Shown here piece by piece: positions 29,004 to 38,964 of a stretch of DNA of 64,000 bases. The notes under the pieces are model-generated. The model was given only the letters and a program-made list of their open reading frames with translations, made no database searches and was not told the origin of the DNA. The DNA is taken from positions 1 through 64,000 of the forward strand of contig CAVOYT010000013.1 of assembly GCA_963700745.1 (NCBI GenBank), in the 5' to 3' direction. Positions within the stretch are counted from its first letter, which is position 1. Each line of letters begins with the position of its first letter. The translations under genes and the position numbers were made by a program. This DNA is from UBA10649 sp963700745. Lineage in GTDB: Bacteria; Actinomycetota; Actinomycetes; S36-B12.

Positions 29004-31142
29004 ATGGCTGCAGAACTCACGTCCTCCAGTGGTCCCGCGTCCGGCGTCGGGAAGGTGGCCGACAACATCCTCGGGATCCTCGGCCCGGATCTCTCCCTCA
29101 CTGAGCGCGTCGCGCTGTTCGCCGCGGCCGCGTCCGTGGGACCGTCCTTCGAGCCCGGCCTTCAGCCGCGCCGCACGATGGACCAGGCCATCGCCACCGG
29201 CGTCATCTCGGCCACCACGCTGTCGGCCGTGACGGTCGCGCAGAGCGGCATCGAGGCGGCCGCCCGGCTCATCACCGGAAGGCGCAGGGACACGGCATCG
29301 GTGTCCGTGCGCCTGGCGTTCCGGGTGGGGAGCAACGTCCTGATCGGCGCGGTGGCCGAGGGGGTCTCGCGAGCCCTCCCGCCTCGCGAGGACGAGCCGC
29401 TGAGGCGGGGACTCCTCAGGGTGGCGGCCAACCGCACGGCTCGGGTCGCCGCCATGAGCGCTGGCCTGTCGGCCGTCATGGGGGCCAGCGACCTGACCGT
29501 CGAGCGGAACGCCCGCAACAGGTGGATGACGCGGATACCGCTCGCCCTGCCCGCGGGCGTCGCGATCTCCGCGTGGCACATCCACCGCGTGCACAGGCAG
29601 GCGCAGGAGGTGGGCGACCAGACCATCGCCAACGTGTCCATCGGCAAGTCGGTCGCGATCGCCGCGGGAGTCGGCGCCGGCGTCATCGGCCTGCAGGCTG
29701 GTGAGCGCGCGATCGCCCATGGTGCCGCCCGAGTGATCTCGAGAGCGGCGCCGAACTACGACGTCGTGTCGAACCCGATCGGCCACGCGGTCGCGCTGAC
29801 CCTGCTCGGCGGTGCCCTCTACTCGGGATACGAGTACGCGGTGCGGCGGGTGGAGCAGGGCGGGGCGGCGGTCGAGCCCGCCTACGAGAGCGCGGCCACG
29901 TCGTCGATGGTCTCGGGAGGACCGGGCAGCGTCGTTCCGTTCGAGACCCTGTCGCGCGAGGGACGGCGCTTCGTCAACATGGTGCTGACCCGCGAGGAGA
30001 TCGAGGAGGTCATGGAGGAGCCGGCCGTGGCCGATCCGATCCGGGTGTTCGTGGGCCTGGATTCCGCTCCCGAGCTCGAGGACCGCGTGGACCTGCTCAT
30101 GGACGAACTCGTCCGCACCGGCGCCTTCAACCGCAAGGTGCTCTGCTTCGCCTCTCCGACAGGCTCCGGCTACATCAACTACGTGATGGCCGAGGCGCTG
30201 GAGTACCTGACCCTCGGGGACTGCGCCATCGCCACGATGCAGTACTCGATGCTGCCGTCGTCCATGTCCCTGACGCGCACGGGCCTGGCCGTCGAGCAGA
30301 ACCGCGATCTCATGCATGCGATCACCGGGTACCTGCGAGGCATGGACCCGGACAAGCGCCCGCGCTTCGTGGTGTTCGGTGAGAGCCTCGGCGCCCTCAC
30401 GATGCAGGACATCTGGCGACGCCGGACCGTCGAGGCGATGGACCGCGACTTCGTCCATTCGTCCGTCTACCTCGGCACGCCGTCGGCGACCGAGTTCGCG
30501 AAGTCCTGGCGGGTTGATCCGACGAAGGTCGACCCCGCGGGCAAGATGATCGAGGTCGACAACTTCGGGCAGTACACCGACCTTCCCGAGGAACGGCGAA
30601 ATGCCGTCCGGCACGTGCTCATCAGCCACTTCGACGATCCGATCCCCAAGTTCGGCACGAACATCCTGCTCCGGCGCCCTTGGTGGCTCGGGCCCGCTGA
30701 CCAGCGGCCGCCCGGGGTCCCGAAGTCGAGCAAGTGGCGTCCCGGGATCAGCTTCGTCCTGACGGGCATCGACCTGGTGAACGCGATGGACGTCGTCCCG
30801 GGCACCTTCGGCCGACGCGGCCACGACTACCGCGAGGACATCGCCCGATTCGTCTCGGTTGCCTACGACCTCCCCGCCACCCCGACGCAGTTGCTCCATA
30901 TCGAGCGCGCCCTGCGCGAGCGTGAGCTCACGTGGGCGCAGAAACGCGTCGTCACCGAGCAGGTGGCCCGCGCCCGCGAGGCACTCCTGCGGGAGTTCAA
31001 GAACTGGGGCGTCAGCAGCGGCAGCGACCTGCAGGCGGATGCCGTGCTGCGTCAGGTGCTCATGTCGACCCCGAGCGGCACGGTGATCACGGCGGAGGTG
31101 CGCGAGACGGCCGACCCTCGCGACCTGACCCGGTCCGACTGA
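29004..31142 (+). CDS. Large membrane alpha/beta-hydrolase (Abhydrolase_9-like)
   Basis: 712 residues, complete. The N-terminal ~300 residues contain several hydrophobic segments (around 150-175, 185-195, 215-235, 255-275). The C-terminal ~400 residues look like the actinobacterial alpha/beta-hydrolase family PF10081: IRVFVGLDSAPELEDRVDLLMDEL, nucleophile elbow VVFGESLGALT, SVYLGTPSATEFAKSW, VLISHFDDPIPKFG. A serine hydrolase working on a lipid or wall substrate at the membrane is plausible; none is proven. Confidence 0.75.
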   Translation: MAAELTSSSGPASGVGKVADNILGILGPDLSLTERVALFAAAASVGPSFEPGLQPRRTMDQAIATGVISATTLSAVTVAQSGIEAAARLITGRRRDTASVSVRLAFRVGSNVLIGAVAEGVSRALPPREDEPLRRGLLRVAANRTARVAAMSAGLSAVMGASDLTVERNARNRWMTRIPLALPAGVAISAWHIHRVHRQAQEVGDQTIANVSIGKSVAIAAGVGAGVIGLQAGERAIAHGAARVISRAAPNYDVVSNPIGHAVALTLLGGALYSGYEYAVRRVEQGGAAVEPAYESAATSSMVSGGPGSVVPFETLSREGRRFVNMVLTREEIEEVMEEPAVADPIRVFVGLDSAPELEDRVDLLMDELVRTGAFNRKVLCFASPTGSGYINYVMAEALEYLTLGDCAIATMQYSMLPSSMSLTRTGLAVEQNRDLMHAITGYLRGMDPDKRPRFVVFGESLGALTMQDIWRRRTVEAMDRDFVHSSVYLGTPSATEFAKSWRVDPTKVDPAGKMIEVDNFGQYTDLPEERRNAVRHVLISHFDDPIPKFGTNILLRRPWWLGPADQRPPGVPKSSKWRPGISFVLTGIDLVNAMDVVPGTFGRRGHDYREDIARFVSVAYDLPATPTQLLHIERALRERELTWAQKRVVTEQVARAREALLREFKNWGVSSGSDLQADAVLRQVLMSTPSGTVITAEVRETADPRDLTRSD

Positions 31143-31157
31143 CGCGGACGGATGCGG

Positions 31158-31767
31158 CTAGGCGGTCGGCTCGAACAGGATGATGGTCTTGGCCGACTCG
31201 AGGATCCGCTGGACGTAGGCCTCGGTCTCCGGGTACGGCGGAACGCCGTCGTACTTCAGGACGGACCCGAAGCCGGCGTTGTACGCAGCGAGGGTGTTGC
31301 GCAGCCGGTTTCCGGAGGCGTCGCGAACGAGCCGACGGTTGAGGCAGTTCAGCTCGGCCGCCGAGTGAATCGCATCCACCGGGTCCCAGATGTCCGCCTG
31401 ACCGTCCTTGTTGGCGTCGATCCCGTACTGCTCCCAGACCTGGGGCATGAACTGCGCGATGCCGCTGGCGCCGGCGGGTGAGACGGCCTGGGGGTCCCAG
31501 CTGCTCTCGGCGGCGATCTGCGCGGCGAACACCTCGACCGGGATGGCGTCACACCTCTTGGCAGCCTTCGCGACCACGGATCGGTACTCAGCGGGTACCA
31601 CCACCGGACCGCCGAGCATGCCGCGATCCTGGACGCTGGTGAAGGCCATCCAGCCGCCCACCAGGGCCGACGAGGCCATGGCCACGACCAGCAGGAGGGC
31701 CACCGCCAGCACCGAAGCGTGACCGACGCCGAGTACGCGTGGGCGCCGTGCTTCGCGTGGCGCTCAT
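31158..31767 (-). CDS. Lytic transglycosylase (SLT domain)
   Basis: About 203 residues: Arg-rich N-terminus (MSATRSTAPTRTRRRSRF), one membrane segment, then an SLT-type domain with catalytic Glu in QIAAESSWDPQAVSPAGASGIAQFMPQVWE and NTLAAYNAGFGSV. A frame break near 31713 lies between the basic segment and the helix. Signal-anchored muramidase cutting glycan strands without hydrolysis. Confidence 0.88.
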
Positions 31768-31833
31768 GCACCCACGGTAACCCGAGAGGGCGGGTGTTTG
31801 TCCAACTGCCCGCGCCGCGCGTACCGTGTCGGA

Positions 31834-33033
31834 GTGAGCATCGAGCCCTCCTCGGGCGCTGGTACCGGATCGACGAGTGGCACGCCTGATCTCACGCAGG
31901 GCCAGGTCGAGGGCCTGTTCGAGCAGCGCCTGGCCGAGGCGTTCGCCGCTCTGGGGTGCTTCAACCTGGCGGTATTCGGCAAGACGGGGGTCGGCAAGTC
32001 CACCCTGGTCAACGCCATCTTCGGACGTGACGTCGCGGCCACCGGAGTGGGGAGCCCCGTCACCCGTGGCCTGGTCTACTACCGGCACCCGGACGGGTTC
32101 CTCGGCGTCTACGACTCCGAGGGATTCGAGACCGGCACGTCGGGCGACGTGATCGTCGAGGGGCTCCGGCGATTGGTCGCCGACCACCGCACGCGCCCGG
32201 TCAATGAGCAGATCCACGCCGTGTGGTACCTCGTGCGCTGGTCGGACCGCCGCTTCGAGCGAGCGCAGGAGCAGTTCGTGCGGGCGCTGGCTGACCTCGG
32301 GCTTCCCGTCATCGTCGTCCTGACGCAGGTGCCGAGTCGAGATGGCGAGGCGCATCCGGAGGCGCTGGAGTTCGCCCGCTACATCGAGTCGCTCCGGCTG
32401 CCCATCCAGCCTCGCGGCGCGGTCGTCCTCACGAATGCCCTGAGCGATCCGTTCACGAACAGCCCTGTGCTCGGCCTGCAGACCTTGCTGGACGACACCT
32501 ACGAGGTGATCCCCGGCGTCGTCGAGTCGGCCCTGACCGCCGCACAGGTGCTCGACGTCGGGCGCAAAAAAAAAGCCGTGGCGGCGATCATCAATCAGGC
32601 CGTGGTCGTCGCCGCTGGCGTAGGCGCGACACCGATCCCCTTCGCTGACGCCGCCATCCTCGTCCCCAACCAGGTCACGATGATCGCCCGGATCACCGCG
32701 GCGTACGGCCTGCCCCCCAGCAGGTCGACGGCGCTCGCCACGGCAGGGTCGGTCGTGCTCACCGGTGGTGCGACGATGGCCGGGCGCTACGCGGTGACCA
32801 GCCTGCTCAAGCTCGTGCCCGGGGGAACCGTCGCGGGATCGGCCATCTCGGCCACCGTGGCGGGGACACTCACGAAGGCGGTGGGCCATTCCTGGTCCAG
32901 GGTGTGCGAATACGCCCTCACCCTCGACCAGGCCAGTCGCGACGAGTTCTTCGGCAGCCGTCAGGTCACGGAACGGTTCGTGACGTATCTGAAGGAAGCC
33001 CAGCGATCCAGTCGGGGCCGTACGGCCCACTGA
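31834..33033 (+). CDS. GTPase with hydrophobic C-terminal domain
   Basis: 399 residues, complete. P-loop FGKTGVGKSTLVNAIFG, switch II-type YDSEGFETG, and VVLTQVPS in place of the NKxD motif; then a C-terminal region (~245-360) rich in Ala/Gly/Val with AIINQAVVVAAGVGATPIPFADAAILVPNQVTMIARI, as in YcjF/DUF697 proteins. A run of nine A's (32566-32574) encodes the three Lys that separate the two parts. Membrane-associated role likely, details unknown. Confidence 0.8.
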   Translation: MSIEPSSGAGTGSTSGTPDLTQGQVEGLFEQRLAEAFAALGCFNLAVFGKTGVGKSTLVNAIFGRDVAATGVGSPVTRGLVYYRHPDGFLGVYDSEGFETGTSGDVIVEGLRRLVADHRTRPVNEQIHAVWYLVRWSDRRFERAQEQFVRALADLGLPVIVVLTQVPSRDGEAHPEALEFARYIESLRLPIQPRGAVVLTNALSDPFTNSPVLGLQTLLDDTYEVIPGVVESALTAAQVLDVGRKKKAVAAIINQAVVVAAGVGATPIPFADAAILVPNQVTMIARITAAYGLPPSRSTALATAGSVVLTGGATMAGRYAVTSLLKLVPGGTVAGSAISATVAGTLTKAVGHSWSRVCEYALTLDQASRDEFFGSRQVTERFVTYLKEAQRSSRGRTAH

Positions 33034-33101
33034 GGTGGGATCGTTCGCTGGGTGAGCCAGGGGGATCGGTGTTAGCGTCGGGCTGAACCTTGGAGGTAGG
33101 G

Positions 33102-33581
33102 ATGAAGAAAGCTCTGCTCGTTGCCGCAGCAGTGGCAGGCGCCGCCGCGGGGGTCGTCATGTGGCGACGTCGCGGCGAGACCAGCGATATCGGTTCGTCC
33201 GCGGACCTGTGGGCTGAGTCGTTTGCGGCCGCTGCCAACACTGCGGCGAGCACGGTGTCAACGGCTGCCTCCACGGTCTCGGGTGCCGCGGATGCTGCCG
33301 CGCAGAAGGTGGCCGACGCTGCCGCGACCGCCGCTGCGACCGCCGATGCTGCGGCTGATGCGACCAGCAAGAAGGCGGCGAAGGTAGCCGAGTCGTCGGG
33401 GGCGACGGCGCACGAGGTCGCCGGTGTCGTCTCGGAGGCCGCCGAGGCGGCCGCGGCGGATGTGGCAGCCGCTGACGCAGCCGAGGCGGATGAGGCGCCC
33501 ACTGCTCCCGCACCGAAGAAGAGCACCCCCCGGAAGCGGACCAAGGCGGCCGCACCGCCCGCCGACGAGCCGGGGGCCTGA
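33102..33581 (+). CDS. DLW-39-like membrane protein with Ala-rich tail
   Basis: 159 residues from ATG 33102 behind GGAGGT. The first ~40 residues (MKKALLVAAAVAGAAAGVVMWRR...ADLWAESF) resemble the short actinobacterial DLW-39 proteins; the rest is an Ala-rich helical or disordered stretch ending in a basic KKSTPRKRTKAA segment. Single membrane anchor. Function unknown. Confidence 0.7.
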   Translation: MKKALLVAAAVAGAAAGVVMWRRRGETSDIGSSADLWAESFAAAANTAASTVSTAASTVSGAADAAAQKVADAAATAAATADAAADATSKKAAKVAESSGATAHEVAGVVSEAAEAAAADVAAADAAEADEAPTAPAPKKSTPRKRTKAAAPPADEPGA

Positions 33582-33662
33582 GCAGCCTTCGCTCTCCGCG
33601 AAACCCGGAAGTTGGCGATCCTGATCACCGTTCGTGCTGGAGGTATCGACAGGAGGTAGGCC

Positions 33663-34598
33663 ATGCGCGATCCGGAAGAGCTGTTCACGCTGCACAGCGA
33701 TGTGCAGTTCGATGAGCGCCCGATCCTCCTCTACGCCTTCTCGGGTTTCGTGGACGCCGGCTCGGGCGTGCGACTGGCCGCCGACCACCTCCTAGCGACC
33801 TGCGCCCACCAACTGGTCGCGACCTTCGACATTGACGAACTCCTCGACTACCGGGCGCGGCGACCCCGGATGACTTACGTGGTCGACCACTTCGCCTCCG
33901 TCGAGATCCAGCAGATCGTCCTCCACGAGCTCACCGACGCGATGGGCCAGCGCTTCCTGCTGCTGACGGGACCGGAGCCGGACTACCAATGGCTGCGATT
34001 CATGGCCGCCGTGGACATGATCGTCGACAGGTTCGACGTGCGTCTGGCCGTCGGGTTGTCGGCCATTCCCTGGCCCATACCGCACACCCGACCGCTCGGT
34101 ATCACGGTCCATGGCAGCGAGCCGGATCTCGTGGCCGGCCACGTCTCGGTCATCGGCGAGATCGAGGTGCCCGGTCACGTCGGCGCGATGCTCGAGTTGC
34201 ATCTCGGGCAGCGGGGCATCCCGTCGATGGGCGTTACTGCGCAGGTGCCGCACTACCTGGTGCAGTTCGAGTTCCCGCGCGCCGCCTCGACTCTGGTCGG
34301 CGGGGTCGGCCAAGCGACCGGACTCGCGCTGACCGTGGCGGACCTTGAGCCGGCGGCCCGGCGTGCCGATGCCGAAGTGGCGCAGCAGCTCGAGGGCAAC
34401 GAAGAGTTCGCGACTGTCGTGGCAGCCCTGGAGCAGCAGTACGACCAGATGGCGGCGATCACCTCGGGGTCTCACGGTGGCCTCGCGGACCTTGCCGGCG
34501 AGGGCATGCCGTCCGGCGACGAGATCGCGGCCCAGGTGGAGTTGTTCTTGTCGAGCCTGGATGACCCGGACGATCCGGAGAAGCAGACCGAAGCCTGA
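33663..34598 (+). CDS. PAC2 family protein
   Basis: 311 residues, complete. PAC2 fold: PILLYAFSGFVDAGSGVRLAADHLL, RPRMTYVVDHFASVEIQQIVLHEL, LLLTGPEPDYQWLRFMAAV, and GIPSMGVTAQVPHYLVQFEFPRAASTLV. The C-terminus is acidic. The family is related to proteasome assembly chaperones and is common in actinobacteria, but its role there is not settled. AGGAGG precedes ATG 33663. Confidence 0.88.
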   Translation: MRDPEELFTLHSDVQFDERPILLYAFSGFVDAGSGVRLAADHLLATCAHQLVATFDIDELLDYRARRPRMTYVVDHFASVEIQQIVLHELTDAMGQRFLLLTGPEPDYQWLRFMAAVDMIVDRFDVRLAVGLSAIPWPIPHTRPLGITVHGSEPDLVAGHVSVIGEIEVPGHVGAMLELHLGQRGIPSMGVTAQVPHYLVQFEFPRAASTLVGGVGQATGLALTVADLEPAARRADAEVAQQLEGNEEFATVVAALEQQYDQMAAITSGSHGGLADLAGEGMPSGDEIAAQVELFLSSLDDPDDPEKQTEA

Positions 34599-34679
34599 CT
34601 CACCGCCTCGTCGACCGACGAACTGAGTCAAATGTCCGGGTTGCGGCTTCTCGACCTCACGTTCGCGACCCAACCGAGA

Positions 34680-34705
34680 GTTTGGGCACCGGCTCGAGCG
34701 GGTAT
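34680..34705 (+). promoter_or_regulatory. SigF-type promoter
   Basis: GTTT at 34680-34683, 16 bases, then GGGTAT at 34700-34705: this fits the GTTT-N15-17-GGGTA/T consensus of SigF/SigB factors. Transcription would begin about 80 bases before the surface protein start. sigF itself is at 5094-5903. Confidence 0.55.
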
Positions 34706-34792
34706 TGAGAAGTTGCCGTTCGAGGACCGCAAGCCCCGAACGGTTTCCTGTTAGGACGTCGCGCTAGGGCGACCCTCACCCAAGGAGCTTGA

Positions 34793-36117
34793 ATGTTCTT
34801 CAACGATCGTGAAGCCAGCAAGGACCGCGACGCCCGTATAAAAGCCGTCATGCGCAGTGGCGCAGTCGTCAGCGCACTGGGCATGGCATTTCTTGGCACT
34901 ACTGCGATGGCGCCGGCCGCTTCGGCGAGCACCGGTTGCTCACAGAGCGAGGGCGACCAGGGCCAGGACCGTCAGAGCGGACCGAGCTCGCAGGGTCACG
35001 ACGGGAAGTCCGAGGGCGACAAGGACGACAGGACGACAAGGACGACAAGGACGACAAGGACGACAAGGACGAAGGCCGACAAGGACGACAAGGACGACAA
35101 GGACGACAAGGACGACAAGGACGAAGGACGACAAGGACGAAGGCCGACAAGGACGGCAAGGACGACAAGGACGACAGGCGACGTCCGACGACGACAACGA
35201 GTCCGACGACGACAACGAGTCCGACGACGACAACGAGTCCGACGACGACAACGAGTCCGACGACGACAACGAGTCCGACGACGACAACGAGTCCGACGAC
35301 GACAACGAGTCCGACGACGACAACGAGTCCGACGACGGACAACGAGTCCGACGACGACAACGAGTCCGACGACGACAACGAGTCCGACGACGACAACGAG
35401 TCCGACGACGACAACGAGTCCGACGACGACAACGAGTCCGACGACGACAACGAGTCCGACGACGACAACGAGTCCGACGACGACAACGAGTCCGACGACG
35501 ACAACGAGTCCGACGACGACAACGAGCCGACGAGGACAAGGCCGACGACGACGAGGTCCGACGAGGGCGATGACTCCGAGGGTGATGACTCCGAGGGTGA
35601 TGACTCCGAGGGTGATGACTCCGAGGACGCGACGACTCCGCAGGACCCGCAGGACGCCTGCGGACGAGACCCGCAGGACCCGCAGGACGACACGCCTGCA
35701 GGACCGACACGACCTGCGGACGACACGCCTGCGGACGACACGCCTGCGGACGACACGCCTGCGGACGACACGAGCACCTCGACCGAGCCCGCCCAGGTGA
35801 CGCCCGTCACGACGGCCGTCGTCGAGTCAGCCACTGTCGAGACTCAGGAGCCAGCTTCAGTCGAGGCTCAGGAGCCGATCGCGGTTGCCGTCCCCGAGGC
35901 TGCCACAGTCGCGATCCCCGCGACCGTCACCACGACGGCTCCCGAGGTCGCAACGGTGGCGGTGCCTGAGTCGGCCACCATTCCCGCTGCGGTGCCGGCT
36001 GGTGGCGGCTCGTCCGCTCCCACTCAGGACTTCCCGTTCTGGGGCGCGGCCATGATCGCGGCCGCAGCGCTGGTTGCCGCGGGTGCCGGATCGCGCCTGC
36101 TGAAGAACGACAACTAG
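34793..36117 (+). CDS. Secreted surface protein with acidic tandem repeats
   Basis: Starts MFFNDREASKDRDARIKAVMR behind AAGGAG, with a long signal peptide (AVVSALGMAFLGTTAMAPAASAS). Then come Lys-Asp repeats (DKD units, 35020-35170), 19 copies of DDDNES (35184-35526), EGDDS repeats, TPADD repeats, a Val/Thr/Glu/Pro stalk and a C-terminal hydrophobic helix with a basic end (FWGAAMIAAAALVAAGAGSRLLKNDN). No LPXTG is seen. Several frame breaks lie in the repeats, for instance the extra G near 35339. Layout is that of a membrane-anchored wall protein, highly acidic, possibly cation-binding. Confidence 0.78.
35184..35526 (+). repeat. 18-bp tandem repeat, 19 units
   Basis: Unit TCCGACGACGACAACGAG encodes SDDDNE. 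Eighteen copies are identical; the ninth (35328-35346) has an extra G. The uniformity suggests recent expansion, and such arrays are prone to length change and to assembly error. Confidence 0.9.
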
Positions 36118-36172
36118 ATCGCCGCTCGAGGCGGCCCGTAAGCGGCGGCCTCGTCCACTGACCCGGCGGCTT

Positions 36173-36195
36173 CGCCGAGCACCTAGCGCTCGGCG
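36173..36195. terminator. Stem-loop between convergent genes
   Basis: CGCCGAGC, seven-base loop, GCTCGGCG: an 8-bp perfect stem in the 130-base gap between the surface protein and the convergent hydrolase gene. Larger GC-rich inverted repeats surround it. No U-tract. Confidence 0.5.
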
Positions 36196-36247
36196 GGGCA
36201 ACCCACCCGCGGTCAATGGGCGAGGCCGCCTTTCGCGTGCCCTGCGG

Positions 36248-37864
36248 CTACTTGCAGACCGTGCCTGCTGGTGGGAGTGCACCGGTGAGCAGGTAGGCGT
36301 TGATCGCAGTGTCGATGCACCGCGAGCCGGATCCGAAGGCGGTGTGCCCGTCCCCGACGTAGGTGAGCAGCGACGATGTCTGGAGCTGGCTAGCGAGCGC
36401 CACGCTCCACCGGTATGGCGTGGCGGGGTCGTAGGTCGTCCCGACCACGAGTATCGGCGCGGTGGTGGTGGACGACGCCGGTGTCGGCACGCGAGTCGAG
36501 TGGCCGTACCAGTTTGTGCACACCGCGTTCCCCCACGACATTGCCCGCGCCATGTCCGGCACGCGGGCATTCCGCGACCAGTCCGCGGCGGCGGCCCTCA
36601 GCCCAGCTTGGCCGGGAGCGGGAGGAGAGTCCCAGCAGGCGATCGCCGGGAACGCCGACGCCATGTTCGTGGCATAGGTGTTGGGGCCGGTGCGCTCGTT
36701 CGCGTAGTCGAAGATCGTCTGCAGCCCGAGCCCGTCGCCGAGCTTGGCCATCTTGAGGGCTCGGCGAAGCGACGGCCAGATGGTGGGGGAGTACATCGAG
36801 TAGAACATCGCCCCCAACGCCTCGGCCTGAACGAGGTTCCGGCCGGTGTCGGTGGGGAGCGGGCGCTTGTCGAGTCGGGCGAGAAGGCGGTTGATCTCCC
36901 TCAGCACGTTGGCTGCCGAGCCCGGGTAGGGACAGGTCTTCCGCCGGCTGCAGTCCTGGGCGAAGCGCTGCATGGCGACCTGGAACCCGGATGACTGACC
37001 GCGAGAGACCTCCATGATGCCCAGGCTCGGGTCGAGTGCGCCGTCGAGAACGAACCGGCCGACCCGCTCCGGGAACTGCTCGGCGTAGAGCGTGCCGAGG
37101 TACGTGCCGTAGGAGAAGCCCAGCCAGTTGAGCCGATCGTCTCCGAGCGCCTGGCGAAGGATGTCGAGGTCCCGGACGGTGTTCTCCGAGCCCACGTGCC
37201 GTGCAATCTGCGGTGACTTCGTCAGGCACCCTCGGGCCAGCCGAGCGCCGAGCGACATGAGCCTGAGTTCCTCGGCCCGGGTGTCGGGCGAGGGGTCGGC
37301 GCGCAGGAACCGTGTGGTCTGGGCACCGGTCATGCAGGTGATGGGTGCGGACTTCTCCACTCCGCGGGTGTCGAAGCCGACGATGTCGAACTGCTTGGCG
37401 ACGCTCGGGGTCAGGCCCTGGGCCACGTAGGCGGCGAAGTCGAGGCCGGATGCTCCGGGGCCGCCGGGGTTCACCACGAGCGATCCCTGCCGGGTCTCGG
37501 CCGGTCCGGTGGCGACCGCCCTGGACACGCGCAGCCTGATGGTGGCGCCGGCCGGGTCTGCGTAGTCGAGGGGGACCGTCAGCCACGCGCACAGCAGGTC
37601 CGAGGAGCACGGGCTCCACGTGAGCGACTGGGCGTAGTAGGCATCCAACCCCGGTGGGGTGCCCTCGGTCGGAAGGACCGCGGGGGCGCCCGCGGTGACC
37701 GGGGCGGCCGTGGCGTATCCCGCCGTCGCCAAGGAGGCGACGAGGATCGCGGCGGTGACGGCCGCCGTGGCCCGGAACCGCGGGGCAGGTGACTGGGAGT
37801 GCCGAGGCAGGAGGGAGTTCACGGGCTCACCGTACGTCACGGTCCCCTCCAGGGACTGCGTCAC
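36248..37864 (-). CDS. Secreted alpha/beta-hydrolase, tripeptidyl aminopeptidase-like
   Basis: 538 residues from ATG 37864 (GTG 37822 is an alternative start). Signal peptide/anchor (VTAAILVASLATAGYATAAP), PLDYADPAGATI and NPGGPGASGLDF (oxyanion region), nucleophile elbow GFSYGTYLG, Asp in GTTYDPATPY and His in GDGHTAFG, i.e. the Ser-Asp-His triad of Streptomyces-type secreted aminopeptidases with a TAP C-terminal domain. Paired Cys (CSRRKTCPYP) suggest disulfides. Complete. Confidence 0.88.
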   Translation of the reverse strand: MTQSLEGTVTYGEPVNSLLPRHSQSPAPRFRATAAVTAAILVASLATAGYATAAPVTAGAPAVLPTEGTPPGLDAYYAQSLTWSPCSSDLLCAWLTVPLDYADPAGATIRLRVSRAVATGPAETRQGSLVVNPGGPGASGLDFAAYVAQGLTPSVAKQFDIVGFDTRGVEKSAPITCMTGAQTTRFLRADPSPDTRAEELRLMSLGARLARGCLTKSPQIARHVGSENTVRDLDILRQALGDDRLNWLGFSYGTYLGTLYAEQFPERVGRFVLDGALDPSLGIMEVSRGQSSGFQVAMQRFAQDCSRRKTCPYPGSAANVLREINRLLARLDKRPLPTDTGRNLVQAEALGAMFYSMYSPTIWPSLRRALKMAKLGDGLGLQTIFDYANERTGPNTYATNMASAFPAIACWDSPPAPGQAGLRAAAADWSRNARVPDMARAMSWGNAVCTNWYGHSTRVPTPASSTTTAPILVVGTTYDPATPYRWSVALASQLQTSSLLTYVGDGHTAFGSGSRCIDTAINAYLLTGALPPAGTVCK

Positions 37865-37941
37865 CGGACCGCGGTTTGCGGCGATTCGGGGGCATGGCAG
37901 GCTTATCGCAGCGTCCCCGCGCGGGGGCCGAGAGGACTTTC

Positions 37942-38964
37942 ATGACCGGCAATGCCACTTTTCGCTATGCGGACACCGCGATTCTCTCGGTTACCGCCGT
38001 TGACGCGCCGATCGTGGTCACCTCGGACGAGATCGATGAGCAGCTGGCGGAGACCTACGAGAGGGTCGGGCTCCGGCCGGGCATGCTCGAGTCGCTGGCC
38101 GGGATCACCGAGCGCCGGTGGTGGCCCGAGGACGTCACCTTCGCGGATGCCGCAGCCATGGCCGGCGCGAAGGCCATCGCCGAAGCCGGGATCGACCCGA
38201 CCAGCGTCGGGCTGGTCGTCGACACGTCCGTGTGCCGGGATCACCTCGAGCCGTCGGCCGCCGTGGACGTCCACGAGCAACTGGGCCTGTCCAGCGCGTG
38301 CCTGAACTTCGACCTCGGCAACGCCTGCCTCGGGTTCATGAACGGCATGCAACTCGGGGCCTTGATGATCGACTCGGGGCAGATCGACTACGCGCTCGTC
38401 GTCGACGGGGAGGGCAGTCGTCGTCCGCAGCAGGCGACGATCGCGCGCCTGCAGGGGCCCGAGACCACCAAGCAGGACGTCCTCGACAACTTCGCCACGC
38501 TGACCCTCGGCTCGGGTGGCGCAGCTATGGTCCTGGGCCGCGCGTCGACTCATCCCGAGGGACACCGTTTCGTCGGCGGCGTGAGCCGCGCCGCCACCCA
38601 GCACAACCGGCTCTGCGTCGGCGACCTCGACAGCATGACCACTGACGCCCGAGGCCTGCTCGAGGCCGGGGTGGAGCTCTCGCTCGACACCTGGCGCGAC
38701 CTCGCCGGCGTGTTCGACTGGACCGACCTCGACGCGTACGTGATCCATCAGGTGTCCAAGGTCCACACGGCGGCCATCACCGGAGCGCTCGGGATCGATC
38801 CCACTCGGACGCCGGTCATCTTCCCCACGCGCGGCAACATCGGTCCGGCGTCAGTTCCGTTCACGCTCGCGATGCATGCGGCCGGCTTCGAGGCGGGCCA
38901 GCGGATCGGTTGCATGGGGATCGGGTCGGGCCTGAACGCCGCGGTCATCGAAATCGCCTGGTGA
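37942..38964 (+). CDS. oleA: OleA, thiolase that condenses fatty acyl-CoAs
   Basis: 340-residue thiolase-fold enzyme of the OleA/FabH group. Catalytic Cys in LGNACLGFMNGM, His in VIHQVSKVH and Asn in RGNIGPASVPF. OleA joins two acyl-CoA head-to-head into a 2-alkyl-3-ketoacid, first step of long-chain olefin synthesis. ATG 37942 follows AGAGGA. Its TGA overlaps the GTG of oleBC, so translation is coupled. No frame break. Confidence 0.92.
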   Translation: MTGNATFRYADTAILSVTAVDAPIVVTSDEIDEQLAETYERVGLRPGMLESLAGITERRWWPEDVTFADAAAMAGAKAIAEAGIDPTSVGLVVDTSVCRDHLEPSAAVDVHEQLGLSSACLNFDLGNACLGFMNGMQLGALMIDSGQIDYALVVDGEGSRRPQQATIARLQGPETTKQDVLDNFATLTLGSGGAAMVLGRASTHPEGHRFVGGVSRAATQHNRLCVGDLDSMTTDARGLLEAGVELSLDTWRDLAGVFDWTDLDAYVIHQVSKVHTAAITGALGIDPTRTPVIFPTRGNIGPASVPFTLAMHAAGFEAGQRIGCMGIGSGLNAAVIEIAW

